Below, piece after piece: positions 12,601-24,563 of a stretch of 64,000 nucleotides of DNA. The first letter of the stretch is position 1; each line of letters begins with the position of its first letter. Both the position numbers and the translations under genes were made by a program. Source of the DNA: Margaritifera margaritifera (taxonomy: Eukaryota; Mollusca; Bivalvia; Unionida; Margaritiferidae); assembly GCA_029931535.1 (NCBI GenBank), contig JAQPZY010001495.1:1276001-1340000 (forward strand), written 5' to 3'. The notes beneath the pieces are model-generated. The model was given only the letters and a program-made list of their open reading frames with translations, had not been told where the DNA came from and searched no databases.

Positions 12601-13221
12601 CATCGTTCAAGGAAATGCTTCTTGTCAATTATTTACACGTTAAGCTAAATCTTGCCATAGATAAAACTAGCTATCCAAACTTTGTCAACTGCATGTACCT
12701 TGAAATTCGTTCGATTGTTTACATATGTTCCAGATTTCTTCAAAGAAGAGCAGGGACAAGTGATACCACTTGTCGGTGCATGTCTCAATGATGATGTATG
12801 ATTTTGCACAGTTCTTAATATCAGTCTGTTCCAGAAAGAGACAGTTGACTCGAAACCTTTATGTATGATTTTGATACTTTGTGAATGATGGTTTTAGTAT
12901 GTGCATACCCCACCTGAGCTCACGGGATACATAGAATAGAATGGTGAAAGGGTGATTAAATAAACGAAAGAAAAAAAAAGAAGAAAAGAAAAGATAAAAT
13001 GCAGGAACACAATGTTTGGATGCAGAAGTTTAGTTTTTAATTCAAACATTCAAATAATTTGACAATCCGTCTTAACATTACGATAGAGAGATTAACGTGG
13101 TTCTATACATTATAGCTTTAATGAAAGCATAAAATCGTTGCTAAGTTTTAGAATTTCCTTCATATCGATTGTTTATTAGTACAAAGTAGGCCTAGTAGAA
13201 GTCGGATTGGTGTAAACAATA

Positions 13222-13227
13222 TTTATT
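13222..13227 (-). terminator. Candidate poly(A) signal (AATAAA) of the collagen-like gene
   Basis: AATAAA on the minus strand about 225 bases after the stop codon of the collagen-like gene, in a plausible 3' UTR position. No cleavage site is proven. Confidence 0.4.
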
Positions 13228-13449
13228 CCAACAAAAGCATAAGATGGCATATGCAAAGAACTAATCAAATTATTATTGACAATCTAGCAACAATAAGACA
13301 AATATTATATTCATTTATCTCGTCTAAAATCAGTTCTTGGAGTCGGATGAGGAGTAGCAGGTGGAATACCAATTATATCAGTAGGAATTGTAATAGTAGT
13401 AGATCAAGGACTAGGAGGAATAGGTGTTGAAGCAGGTCTATCCCACACT

Positions 13450-15268
13450 TTAATTACTTGGACCAGGAGGACCAGCGTCACCTCTAGAACCTATAGGACC
13501 AGGTTCACCCCTTTCGCCCTTTTGACCAGGATCACCTTTCAGACCAGGACTACCTTTAGGACCGGCACGACCTTGAGGACCTGGAGGACCTGTAGTACAA
13601 TACAAAAAATCAACACTTTTTACATATAACTCTAATATCGTACTTGAAAGATTGATAAAAAAAAAATAGTTTCTTACAAACCATCGACGTTCTCAGCATG
13701 TGGTCGTTATCGCATCATCATCGTCATTATCAGCATAATTTGTTTTAATACTACTTTCGGAATATACATAATGAAACAGATTAGAGGGTTATAAATCGTT
13801 CGAAGCAGCATTCATATCCGTGTTTCGTATATATATATATAATTCGTTCCAAGCTAGAATCGAACCCTTGCCGCGAGTAACGGCACCTTTCGCCTAGCAT
13901 TCATACACCACCGCCCTAATTCGCACGGCCATGCGATCATCCCTAACAAAAGGATGGAACAATGTCGAATGTAAGGACTTGAGATAGATGAGAACTCTTG
14001 CTAGGCAAGGTGAATTTAGCAATTTATGCATAATCCCAATGCATTTCTGTATAGACATGCAATGTATATACCTTAAATTATAATTATAAATTGATACCTA
14101 TATATCAAACAGAGAGGAAAGCACGTATCCTTGGATGCATATATCCAAAGAGATAATGTGAATTAGGGTGCGGATGCATAAGAGCTAGGCGCACCCGTTA
14201 CTCACTGCACGTGTTCGATTCCTCCTTGTAACGGATCATAACTCTCAAACACACGTGCACACACGTGCACAGACACACACACACACACACACACAGACAC
14301 ACGCGCGCGCGAGAGAGAAATTTATATCGCCACAGTGTTTATAAATGCAATACTTCCACTGTGGCAATATCGCTCATGGAACTACCATATTTACTCATTT
14401 AGGAAGTATACGGAATTTCGAATTACTTGTCGTGAAATCAGTCGTCACCATTTTTGCGTCATCCTTACGTAACAAATGTATGGAAAAGTTTATTGCATGA
14501 AAATTGAGATGGTTTGCAGTAGTCCGTATGTCTCGAAAAAATAGATTGAGTTTTTCAAGAAAATGCCCTTTGTCTACGGTCCTATTTGATAATTAGCCAC
14601 GCGATACTAATTCAGTCAGTAATAATACAAAGGAAGGTTGACCCCAAACTATCGCACACACCTATTGTTAGCGGATGTAATTGTGACTGGAACTGAAATC
14701 TATCTAGGTAGGAATAACAATTTGAAAAGACGGCATACGTGGAAACCACTTGAATAAATAATTCATGCAGCATATACGAAATATTTGAAATAAAATAAAC
14801 GTAATTACATGATGATAAGAGTGATAAGAGATTTGCAGCACGTGGAAGACTGAGAAGACTAGGCTTGCAGTCCTGTGTCTTTGTAATTGTTCGTGCTCAC
14901 GCCCATTATCTCTCGTAGGAGACGTTTTCTAACTTGAAGGCAACTTAATCTATTGCGCGTGGCTCATGAATTCGTAGCTGGCAATAATACTCTGATAGCA
15001 TTTATCTTGTTAGTTTTTTCCCAGAAATCGGTATACAGTGAAAACAAGAGAAAATTTCGATGAATGTTAGGGTATCTTAACTCATGAATCAATATAACAT
15101 GTAAATGTTTCTAAAGCTGGTTTACCTTTATAGACAGAGAGACGAATTTATATAGAAATAGACAGACGAACAGAGAGAAAGAGAATAGTGCAAAAACTTA
15201 CCGGGTTGTTGTAGCTGTGCCGGAATTAGCATTGCCACAAGGAGAAGAAGAACGAAAAGTTTCTTCAT
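13450..15268 (-). CDS. Small secreted collagen-like peptide, two exons
   Basis: Exon 1 (15268-15202) starts with ATG and encodes a signal peptide: MKKL, a Leu/Val-rich core, then Ala-Gln. It ends in phase 1 at a G|GTAAGT donor. The 1.6-kb intron ends in TACTACAG at 13590. Exon 2 (13589-13450) continues the frame with about fourteen uninterrupted Gly-X-Y triplets, including hydroxylation- and crosslink-type triplets (GPP, GPK, GDP, GER, GEP), and stops at TAA after GPPGPSN. The product is 68 residues, about 20 of them leader. Such short triple-helical peptides occur in secreted matrix, mucus or lectin-type collagens; the role here is unknown. In the next frame after the stop a Pro/Thr-rich stretch ([12 protein letters not shown] onward) continues to a TGA, so the original C terminus may have been longer and a one-base change may have shortened it. 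A TATA-like ATATAAAA lies near 15312-15320, and a CCATACAG acceptor-like site just before the ATG allows an upstream non-coding exon. Splicing is inferred from sites and phase. Confidence 0.75.
13845..13925 (-). repeat. tRNA-like SINE head, minus strand
   Basis: On the minus strand: AATTAGGGCGGTGG, GCTAGGCG, then a B-box-like GGGTTCGATTC. It shares the order and wording of the plus-strand copies at 14158 and 61416. Too degenerate to fold as a functional tRNA. Confidence 0.5.
14158..14240 (+). repeat. tRNA-like SINE head, plus strand
   Basis: GAATTAGGGTGCGGATG, GCTAGGCGCACC and a B-box-like GTGTTCGATTCC, followed by CCTTGTAACGGAT. The paralogous copy in segment B is at 61416-61495. A CA microsatellite (14270-14297) follows in A; CA then TA in B. 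Confidence 0.5.
14323..14373. repeat. Hairpin with ATATCGCCACAGTG arms, segment A copy
   Basis: ATATCGCCACAGTG and, about 23 bases later, CACTGTGGCAATAT form an inverted repeat with one mismatch. The copy in segment B (about 61745-61793) is a perfect 14-bp inverted repeat. Function unknown; MITE terminus or structural element. Confidence 0.6.
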
Positions 15269-15739
15269 TTTTCTGCCTCTTTCTGTATGGAAATAAAATT
15301 AAGGCTTTGTTTTATATTATTTCTAAAATATTAAATACCTTTAATTTTCATTAGTTATTGAAAGCAACGCTTTCACTGTCATTAATCGAGAGTAAGTGCG
15401 TTTAAAAATGCATTTCTTCCTGAAACCTAGTCTCATTCAAACATACTCTCATATTACTCCGAAAGATCGACGCCAAGCGAGAGTCTGGTAAAGTCGGTAC
15501 GAGCATTCACAACTGATTGTCGCTCATTTCTTTTTTCTTTTTTTCTGTGCGAGAATTACACCATTTATACCATAAAGTCCATTAGCACATTTTGCGCATA
15601 AGCGATAATTGTAAACATATTTACAATGTAATCTACAGGCATTCTTTTAGCGCGAAATGTTCAGTGAGTTAGTGTCACAGTCTGATAATTTGCAAATTTT
15701 CACGCAGAAGCGAAAACTTGTATTAACTATACATATTTG

Positions 15740-16621
15740 ATGTGGTTCAACCCAAAGATAAAACATGAACATTGAGCATTTTTGTAATCTATGTTTTAAT
15801 TAAGAACGCTGACTAACATGTGAACCTATTAGCGACATTACCAAATTGTGGTAAGCCTCGTTTGGAGTTTTACAATTGTTTGCAGAGACCTTTACAAGAC
15901 CATCATATGGCGAAAATCTCACGGATTCACACTAGTACTCTACCCAAAAACCAATTTTAAACTAATATGACGAGCGGTGCACTCAAAACTATGTGAAAAT
16001 ATTTTCTTCTGACCATATTCAAGCCAAATCATGAGATTCAACATTTTCAGTTGTGGTGCACCCCATGTATTGCAGACTAAAATAGTACCGATTACACTCA
16101 GAGACGATGGGTTTCTGGAAACGATACTCACTTTCTCCAGGTTGAAAACATACACTGTTCTCAGGTGAATATTGGGATTTTAATTGAACCTAATATACGT
16201 TCTGAGGTAGAACCTGTTTTAGTATGTGCACAGATCATCTATTAGTGACAGCAGAGGAGCGAGAGCACATGTTCTATGCTTGGTTTTGCCAAACCTGTAG
16301 TAAATTTTGGGTGGGGCGTATATAGTTGCGTGCGCCTCGCTAACCTATGCCCTAGTTTGTTTGTTCGTACGTGATGAACAGCGTAATGGAAATCACCATA
16401 ATTGATTTACATACTATTTCCACTGCCTGTTGCGTGCATACATCCCAATGGATTTCCCCGTTGTTCATGACTTGGGTATGCATTTATGAAGAATATTTAA
16501 ATTATTCTTCTTTGTAAGAGACATAGAATCATGTCATGCATTTATCGCAATTTACCACTTTTTGCAGCTTCAAATGATAAAATAGATGTAGTTTTTATGT
16601 CAAGTTATCGCAGATTGGATG

Positions 16622-16675
<54 letters not shown>

Positions 16676-17320
16676 GGGGGAGCCAGTTATTTTGCCTTTT
16701 CTAAGAGACATAGAATCATGTCATGCATTTATCGCAATTTACCACTTTTTGCAGCTTCAAATGATAAAGTAGATGTTGTTTTTATGTCAAGTTATCGCAG
16801 ATTGGATGGCTGAGAGAGAGAGGGGGGGGGGTGCCAGTTATTTTGCCTTTTATCTAGATTTTGTTCGATTTGCTGACATTAATAATGTTTTTGGTCATAA
16901 ATTATCGAGTTATCCAGTCGAGAAAGCAACTTCATGCGTCACTCATATCGTGAACACGAGATATATGTTATCAAGCAAAATAACTTATACTATGACAGTT
17001 TGAGACATGCTTTAAAACAGTAAAATTGCAGTTTCAATGTTGAAGATAAAAATATGTACTGAAAAATGTGCATGCACAAAGTGAAAAAAAGAGAACCGTC
17101 TTACGATGGTTTGAGTGTCATGATTTGCCTTTACATGTATTATTTTGTTATAGATAGGTTTGGTGTATTTTGCTGTGTGTTGGGTCTGTGGGATTTTATA
17201 TATTGTGACCATCTGGCCAGCTGTGCTTCCTTACTGAACTTTTGATACAGATGATGAACAAAATATGTCAGTAAAATTGATTGGATTAGTACACTGACCG
17301 ATCAAAAAGAGAGGTATGGC
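15740..17320. other. Non-coding DNA without a recognised gene, part absent from segment B
   Basis: Only short open frames of no recognisable family. Contains the duplication described at 16515-16860. Confidence 0.5.
16515..16860. repeat. 187-bp tandem duplication ending in (GA)n tracts
   Basis: AGAGACATAGAATCATGTCA through GGCTGAGAGAGAG occurs at about 16515-16672 and again from about 16702, almost identical. The first copy has a long GA run (16624-16672), the second a short one followed by poly-G. A recent local duplication. Confidence 0.85.
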
Positions 17321-17343
17321 ATGAGCAACATCTGGTTAAGTAG

Positions 17344-17562
17344 TTGTTGTTGTTGTTGTTGTTATGGGTTTAACGCCATTTTTCAGTACTTGATAGGCTA
17401 TACATGGCGGCCAGTATATTTGGTGGCGGAAGAACCCGGAAAACCCCCGGGAAGAATCACCGACCCACGGGAATCTACTGGCAAGCTTACTCACATACGC
17501 ACTTTGGCCGAGCCAGAGACTCGAACCCAGGCGGACAGAGGTGAGATGTCAGTGATCTGTTT
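17344..17562 (-). mobile_element. 5'-truncated tRNA-derived SINE with target-site duplication
   Basis: Homologous to the SINE at 25325-25572 (shared TACATGGCGGCCAGTAT, GACCCACGGGAA, CTACTGGCAAGC, GAGACTCGA, GATGT.AGTGATCTGT). It begins on the plus strand with a (GTT)n run, i.e. an (AAC)n tail on the minus strand. TGGTTAAGTAG flanks it at both ends (about 17333-17343 and 17562-17572), a convincing target-site duplication. The tRNA A-box end is missing, consistent with incomplete reverse transcription. Confidence 0.8.
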
Positions 17563-18766
17563 GGTTAAGTAGATAGACGCCGATGCACGCTTGGTCAGGA
17601 AATTAAGCTGTGAGGCAAAATTCGTTCTTGTGTCTGAAAATGTTAATAAAATCCAATCAAAATGTAGAATTAATAAACACCCACAATGGGATACGACCAC
17701 AACCACCACTACCTTAAGGGCTATTGGTACTGCGAATAGGCTTAACAGGGTGGGTGTGGTAAAGCCATATATCACTTATAGTACGAAATAAGTGAAAAGT
17801 TATACATCATTAACTTATATTAAGGGAAAAGAAAAACTGCGTATGTTTGAAGCGTTAATCAGAGAGTCACGTTAGATATTGATTTAAAGTCCATTACATT
17901 TTTCATCGGGTGGTCCCGCGTGACAGCCTGTCCAGTAGCAGATATTCATAATGTGGCCAGTAGCAGCTGGTTCAATGTACGAGAATTTAAGACGTCAGTG
18001 TGTTTACCGCAATTTACACTTGAGTATTTGTATCACTACATATTTTGTTGTAGACAGCACATCTGTAAAGTTTTTAAAAACCGAATTGAAAAAGTATAGT
18101 AAATATCGCAGGATTTGGTTCAAACGGTACCTTGGAGGCTTTCTCAAGAAACGTTAATGTAACTGTGCAAAATTGCTTCGTTACAGGACACTAACGTTTT
18201 GAATTTCCTTATCGGATACGTTATTCAATGACACTTTGTTAATTGACATGCAAATAACTATTTTATAACAGATACATAATACGTTAAAGAAATAAAATGA
18301 ATAGCAAACCAGCACAATAACATATTGAAAAATCTCTACTGCTCAAGGTGGCACACATAATTGCCGATAAAATAATATTGAGTTTTCCCGAATGTACATG
18401 TAGCGTGAGAAGCTTCTCTTTTCTCTGAATGCGGTCATAGTCTATGTTTGTCGTCCTCTTCCATGCTGTCCTGTGTCATCGTCGCGGAGAGGTGCAACTA
18501 CCGGAAGAATGTGGTAGGCTAACAGGGCAGCATCCCCACCATTATCCCCAAAACCCAAACATAAATATATAATATATAATATACGCCAAACATCAAATAC
18601 GCCTCAATATATGATATGTTCACAATAAAAATATCTTATGATACATATGCAAAGTGATTCAAATGCCAAATCTAGTTCAAGAGTTTCTCACTGAATCTTC
18701 CATTCTGTTATGGATCTGGACATGTATTGCGCTGTAACAACCAAAAGGTCTTAATGCATCATGCAA

Positions 18767-18767
<1 letters not shown>

Positions 18768-18844
<77 letters not shown>
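18768..18844. repeat. (AT)n microsatellite
   Basis: Uninterrupted AT run of about 75 bases. Confidence 0.97.
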
Positions 18845-18846
<2 letters not shown>

Positions 18847-18849
18847 TAC

Positions 18850-20210
18850 TGAATTAAATTATTTCAGTTTCACTAGTTTTCATTCAAGTAATTGAATATT
18901 TTTTTATGTCCTACACTTTCATTCAAGTAAATTAAAAATTTATAACTGTGAACCGATTTTTACAATTAAAGTATCGATGTGTATGTTATCCAAAATGAGG
19001 CAAGTGTGCTGCTGCACGCGACATTTTATGTAATCGGATTACACGGTTCAATTACACGGAGATAATTTTGCACTTTCGTTGCCTTTCAACTGAATTTATT
19101 CGGACATTTTGATAACGAAAACGTGAACTGGTTGTTTTTGTAGAATGTAGATATAACATTAAAACGGTCCATTTCGAGACAACTTGATCAGAATTATCGA
19201 ACGTGAAATTACCACATGTAATCCTAGTAGTAAAGCAGAGGACGCTGCGTTCAATGTTCGCATGTTCCCAGGCCGTCAATCTAAAACTTTAACAAAATTG
19301 ACCGGACTGTAACCCAGGCTAGGCTTGCCCATATGGCACATACCCTTGGGCTAACATGAACTAAAACTAATCTTATTACAGGATATTAGTTTTTTTTAAT
19401 GAATATTAAAAAGTGAGAATATTTACATGAAGGTATGGGCATCATTTTCTAATTTAATGAATGAATACCAAAATGTTAATTTTATTGACATAAATGAGAA
19501 ATGTCTCTCCGGTGAATATCTGTATCAATGTATGTAACTACACACATAACTCACAGAAATCTTGAACCTTGACCGATTTATAAAAATAACATATCAAGTT
19601 GTATGGTTTTGATACTTTTAAAGAGGTCTACGGAATTAATTTTGAAAAGATAAAAGAAAATAACAAACTTAGTAATTTTCACTGGATCGGGTACTGAGGG
19701 GTTATAACTAATTGCGGATGTTCTAACTGTAGTTTAAACGTCGTTCACACATTCAGTATTGCTATAATAAATTCGCTTGACAATATGGCACATACGTTTA
19801 GGCTAACATTAACTCATCCTACTACAGGATATTAGTTTGACATGTAGTACAGACATAAAGGTTTATTTCTATAAGTGCTATACTTTTGATATTTAATATA
19901 TTAAATAAAATTATGGTAACTTTTAGCAAAATTATACCTTTATCAATGTATGGTCTTTAAAATGCATCTGAAGGTAAAATCGAGTAAAACTGATTGTCAA
20001 TTAGACAACAATTTTTCTTTTTTTCTTCTCATAGCAGTTCTGATTTATATCTTCAATGATTAGAAAAAACTGAGAACATTTACATTAAGGTCTGGTCTAC
20101 ATTTCCTAATTCAATGAATGAATACGAAAATATTACTTTTTTGACATAAATGTCTCTCCGATGTATGTCTGTATGCATGTCTGTAATTAGGCAGTTTCTT
20201 ACATACATAC
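18850..20210. other. Non-coding DNA; diverged internal repeats
   Basis: No gene seen. Stretches near 19440-19640 and 20090-20220 are related (AATTTAATGAATGAATAC, TTGACATAAATG, CTGTATGCATG), and both are related to 63640-63900 in segment B. Confidence 0.5.
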
Positions 20211-20215
20211 ATATT

Positions 20216-20660
20216 TTATAGAAACCATAAACAAAAACAGATTTCGATAAATAGCAGGGATGGGTTGCTTATTTTTTCAATTGGTAACGTGTTCCATGAT
20301 TGAATTATGGAAGGCAGAAATGATTTTTGATACAGTGTAGTCCTGCACAAAGGGGGCCGAATAGTATTCCATGATCGAGTTGTGTAGGTATCATTGTTAA
20401 CAACAAAAGGTTGAAATACATTTTCTAAATACTTTGAAGCAAAATCATGGTACAATTTAAGCAACTGAATTAATTTATTCTTACAACGTCGAAATTTGAG
20501 GCTATCCCACCCGGTTTCCTCATATAATAGTGCCCGAGCCGATCCAATCTATATTTCCGATTCTTCAAAGTATAAACTTTCTCCCAAACCTTTTCAGAAA
20601 AATGCTTGACATGTGCATGCCAAGCGGCATCACCAGATAATATAATAATTATATATTTAT
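20216..20660 (-). pseudogene. LINE ORF2 C-terminal fragment
   Basis: The minus strand reads a TGWDSLKFRRCKNKL segment, then LYHDFASKYLENVF and, further on, RTTLYQKSFLPSIIQSWNTL. This ordered set (paired W..L.RR / RT.LY..SFLPS.I..WN.LP) is the conserved tail of many LINE ORF2 proteins, downstream of the reverse transcriptase. At least one frameshift lies near 20465-20500. It is too short and broken to be active and probably marks a 5'-truncated insertion. Confidence 0.75.
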
Positions 20661-20879
20661 ATCGGATAATACTTTGTCATGTACTATAGACCCAAACGTC
20701 TACATTATACTATCTTGGACATATTCAATACAACCCATTTGTATATATTAATTCTCGAATACATGTACCTGAAATATATGCAAAAAATTATGTTTTCTAA
20801 CTGGAATAAAACTCTACCAAGGCAATGTATACAACTAAATCTATGAATTAATCCAAAAATGTTACCTTTATTTACATAC

Positions 20880-21340
20880 ATATATATCTTATGTATGTAT
20901 GGGTGGATGGATGGATGAATGGATTTATGGATGGATGGATCGATTGAGGGATATATATCAGTAATTGCTTCTACAAATTACCGAAAAAAAATATTTTATA
21001 GCGGTACTAATGATTCAAGTCTCTAATCTGAATGTTGTTAGATATTATTCTATGCGATCTGACATACGCAGAAAAAAAAGAAATCCGACACTGTAAAATT
21101 CCCGTTCATTTCTGACTGTATATATCGCTTATAGCAGTACATTGTCACACATTCATTTGTTCGTTCATTCATTCATTCATTCATTCATTCATTTGCTTAA
21201 TTTTTATAATCAGACTAAATGAAGGAACAAATTCCAAAATATTAGCCTTATTTACATTCGTTTCTATTGTATGTATGTATGTATGTATGTATGTATGTAT
21301 GTATGTATGTATGTATGTATGTATGTATGTATGTATGTTA
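20880..21340. repeat. Cluster of tetranucleotide microsatellites
   Basis: (GGAT)n near 20905-20940, (ATTC)n at 21160-21192 and a clean (ATGT)n at 21270-21338, in AT-rich DNA. Confidence 0.9.
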
Positions 21341-21359
21341 TTTTCCATGTTTAATAATA

Positions 21360-22715
21360 ATAATGATAATGATACTCTAAGTTGGAATATTTCCTATCCC
21401 CATCTGCCACTTGGTGAGGAAGGAGGTGTGAAACCCAAGAAGCTAAGCTATTGCAGGTAACCCCAGATACTATCCGGAGAGCAAAAAGGGTTGAATAACA
21501 GAAAGAGAAGCTACTGCAACGGCGCCTAACCATCCATTTTTTTAAAAACCGTTAGGAAGTCCGGGATGTGCAAGATGGCCTAGGTACTAATTCCTGTATA
21601 AACGTGGTCACCCTTGGTCATTTCGTAGAGAATTTTGTTTTATAGTAACGAATAACAACGTGCTCGATTCATATTAAAATCCAGTTCCACTTTATTTTCT
21701 TTTACTTTAAAAAAAAATCTCATTTTATTTCTAATTCATTCGTGATTCATTTAGATTAACTTGTGTTATTCTTGGATTTGCTGGTATGCCAAATTAACAT
21801 ACTTTGTATTTATTGTACAAGGACGAGGTATGTATGTTATATATCGCTTCCAGGAGTACATTGTCATTCATTCATTTCTTCCTTCATTCATTCACTGATG
21901 TAACCGTTTAAATCAGTCATCTCCTATAAAGTCCTGTGAATTGCCGTCAAGACCAAGCGTTTCAGATGAGTGACCCCGTGTATTATATTCCCGGTAATAC
22001 ATTTCTTAAAATATATTTATATCTATGAAGTGGAGCTAGTTATTGAAATGTCTTTGAATTACGCAGCTATTTAGACCATATACTCATTGTTAAAATTATT
22101 ACGTTGGACTGTATCTGACGATACATGCTATATCGCTGGAAAAATACCTGTGATTTTACGTAAAAACATAAAAGCATTTCAGATGAACGCTCCTGTGTAT
22201 TATATTTCCTGACTGCGGCACCTAGAATAGTAACTACACTTGCAGGCTCACACGGGGTAGAAGGTTCACCACGGGTTTGTGTACAATTGCGTAAATCATA
22301 CACTCGCGTGTGATTCGGGGGTACAAACAGCCCCATTATCAAACTACTGCATTAAAGAACCTTTGCATATAGGATTATTACAAAAGTATATTACACAACA
22401 AAAGTATATTACACAATATAACAGACGTCTCTGTCATGAAACTTCAATCAAATTCAGATCTTCCTTGAAAATATTCTGACCAATTTAAAGCCTGTATTTT
22501 TTGATTGAAAGTACAATTTCCAAGTCTGGAGTAAAATGTATTGCTTCGAATGCTGAGTTAAGTTTTATGATAGAGAGGCTTTGACAATATCAATACTGCT
22601 CCACTTTCATGGCACGGACTATATATGGACACGCATGTAAAAACTTGAATTTTGGTTCTTTTTTCCTATACAAACATTGGGCTTGTAAATAAAAGTTTAC
22701 TAGCCCGACGATGAA
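21360..22715. other. Non-coding, no feature recognised
   Basis: Only short uninformative open frames. 21370-21535 resembles low-copy repeat debris (ATCTGCCACTTGGTGAGGAAG) without an identifiable family. Confidence 0.45.
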
Positions 22716-22719
22716 TTTT

Positions 22720-24563
22720 ACCTCTACTGGTCATAGACCAGTGGAGCTTATGGGATGGCCTGTTGTCTGTCGTTTGTCTGTCCGTTGGCAGAAGTTTGTT
22801 ATCGCTACTCCTTTTAAACTGCTTAGAGGATTGCCATGAAACTTTATGCACACATTCATCACGTGGTCTAGTTGTTCCTAAATGAAAATAGTTCCACTTG
22901 GACATCCGATATGGCAGCCATCTTGAAAATATTGTTATCACTACTCCTCTTGATGGTGATATCAACATGTGGTTTTCACTGAATGTCTTCTTATGATGTC
23001 TAGTTTGTCCTAAATGAAAATGGTGCTGATCTGATATCCAATATGACCATCACGGCAGCCATCTTCAAAATCTTTTCCTGAATGAAAGTCGTATCGACAT
23101 GGGGCTTTCACCAGAAGACTTCTTATGTCTAGTTGGTCCTAAGCAAATATGGCGCGTCTTGCACATCCAATATGGCCGTCACAGTGTCCATCTTGAAAAT
23201 CTTGTTATTGCTTCTCCTCCTGAATGGGTGCTCATATTGACATGTGATTTTCACCAGAAGACTTCTTATGATATTAATCGATCCTAAATTCAAATGGTGC
23301 CGCTCAGACATCCAATATGGACATCATAGTGGCCATCTTGAAAATCGATATTGCTACTCCTCCAGAATGGATGGTCATATCAACTTGGGGGTGTTCACCA
23401 AAGGACATGTGATGTCTAGTTGGTCCTAAATTAAAATGTTTCCAATCCCATGTCCAATATTGCAACCATCTTGAAAATCTTATTGCTACTCCTAGATGGA
23501 AAGTTGAATCGACATTGGTTGTCATTAGAAGATTCGTATGATGTCTAGTTGGTTTTAAATGAAAATAGTGCCACTCAGACATCCAATATGGACATCACAG
23601 TGGCCATGTTGAAAGTTGTTATTGCTACTCCTCTTGAATGGTGGTCATATCAACATGGGGTTTTCACTGGTGTCTATTTGGTGCTAAAGGAAAATAGTGC
23701 CAATCTGATGTCCAATATGGCATCCAGCGTGAAAATCTAGTTATAGTTACTCTTCCTGAATGAAAAGACATGCATGTATCAACATGGGTTTTCACCAAAA
23801 GATTTCTTATGATGTCTACCTGGTCCTAAATGAAAATGGTGCTGATCTGACATTTAATATGGCTACCAAAGCAGCCATCTTGAAAATCTTGTTATCGCTA
23901 ATCATGAAAGGAAATTTCACTGGAAGACTTCTTATGATGTCTTGTTGGTCCCAAATAAAAATGGTGCCAATCGGACCTCCAATAAGGTCACCATAGTGGC
24001 CATTTTTAAAATCTTATCGCCACTCCTTCTAGATTGATGGTCATATCGACAATATGTTTTCACCAAAAGACTTATTGTGATGTCCAGTTGGTCCTAAATG
24101 AAAATGTAGCCTATCTGACATCCAATATGTCCATCATGGTTGCTAGCTTGAAAATCTTGTCACTACTCTTCCAAAACAGAAAGTCATGTTGACATGAGGT
24201 TTTAATCTGAAGACTTGTAATGATGTCTAGATGGTTCTAAATGAATACGATGCCGATTTAACATCCAATATGGCAGTCGGGATAGCTATTTTGACAATCT
24301 TATCGCTGCTCCTCACATGGGATTTTCACCAAAAGACTTCTAATGCTGTTTAGTTGGTATTAAATGAAAATGGTGCCGATCTTCTAAGATGGCCTCTACA
24401 GCAGCTAATTGGAAAATCTTGTTATTGCTCAAAAATATCGGAAAATGCCTCAACACTCGACAGTTAAAAGAAGAAATGGTCTTATCTTGAATGTATCTTG
24501 AATTTCTGAAAATTCTTTTCAGTCAGTAGAGCTTCAGTCCCTTCGAGGGACTCTTGTTAGCTC
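22720..24563 (+). mobile_element. Helentron-like non-autonomous element (HINE type), copy 1
   Basis: The head has a short palindrome ACTGGTC-ATA-GACCAGT at 22726-22742, then TGGCCTGTTGTCTGTCG. The core is about a dozen units of roughly 110-145 bp (ATCCAATATGG..., CATCTTGAAAATCTTGTTA, CTACTCCTCCTGAATG, TTTTCACCAGAAGACTTCTT, GATGTCTAGTTGGTCC). The tail ends in hairpin AGTCCC-TTCGA-GGGACT (24536-24552) followed closely by CTCTAATT. A subterminal palindrome, minisatellite core and 3' stem-loop are the layout of Helentron-associated interspersed elements known from bivalves and flies. No Rep/helicase coding is present. Precise ends are inferred. Confidence 0.65.

Larger units (their letters stand above)
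8540..20240. repeat. Segmental duplication, segment A (paralogue of 34998-64000)
   Basis: Collinear same-strand similarity to segment B, read directly: 8540-9240 with 34998-35680; 9240-10122 with 35680-36631; 10122-13137 with 41735-44383; 14071-15740 with 61325-63170; 19620-20240 with 63250-63960. A lacks the 5.1 kb at 36632-41734 and the viral insertion at 44384-61322. B lacks about 0.93 kb (13138-14070) and about 3.9 kb (15740-19620). The two copies share diverged microsatellites, so the duplication is old. Confidence 0.85.
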
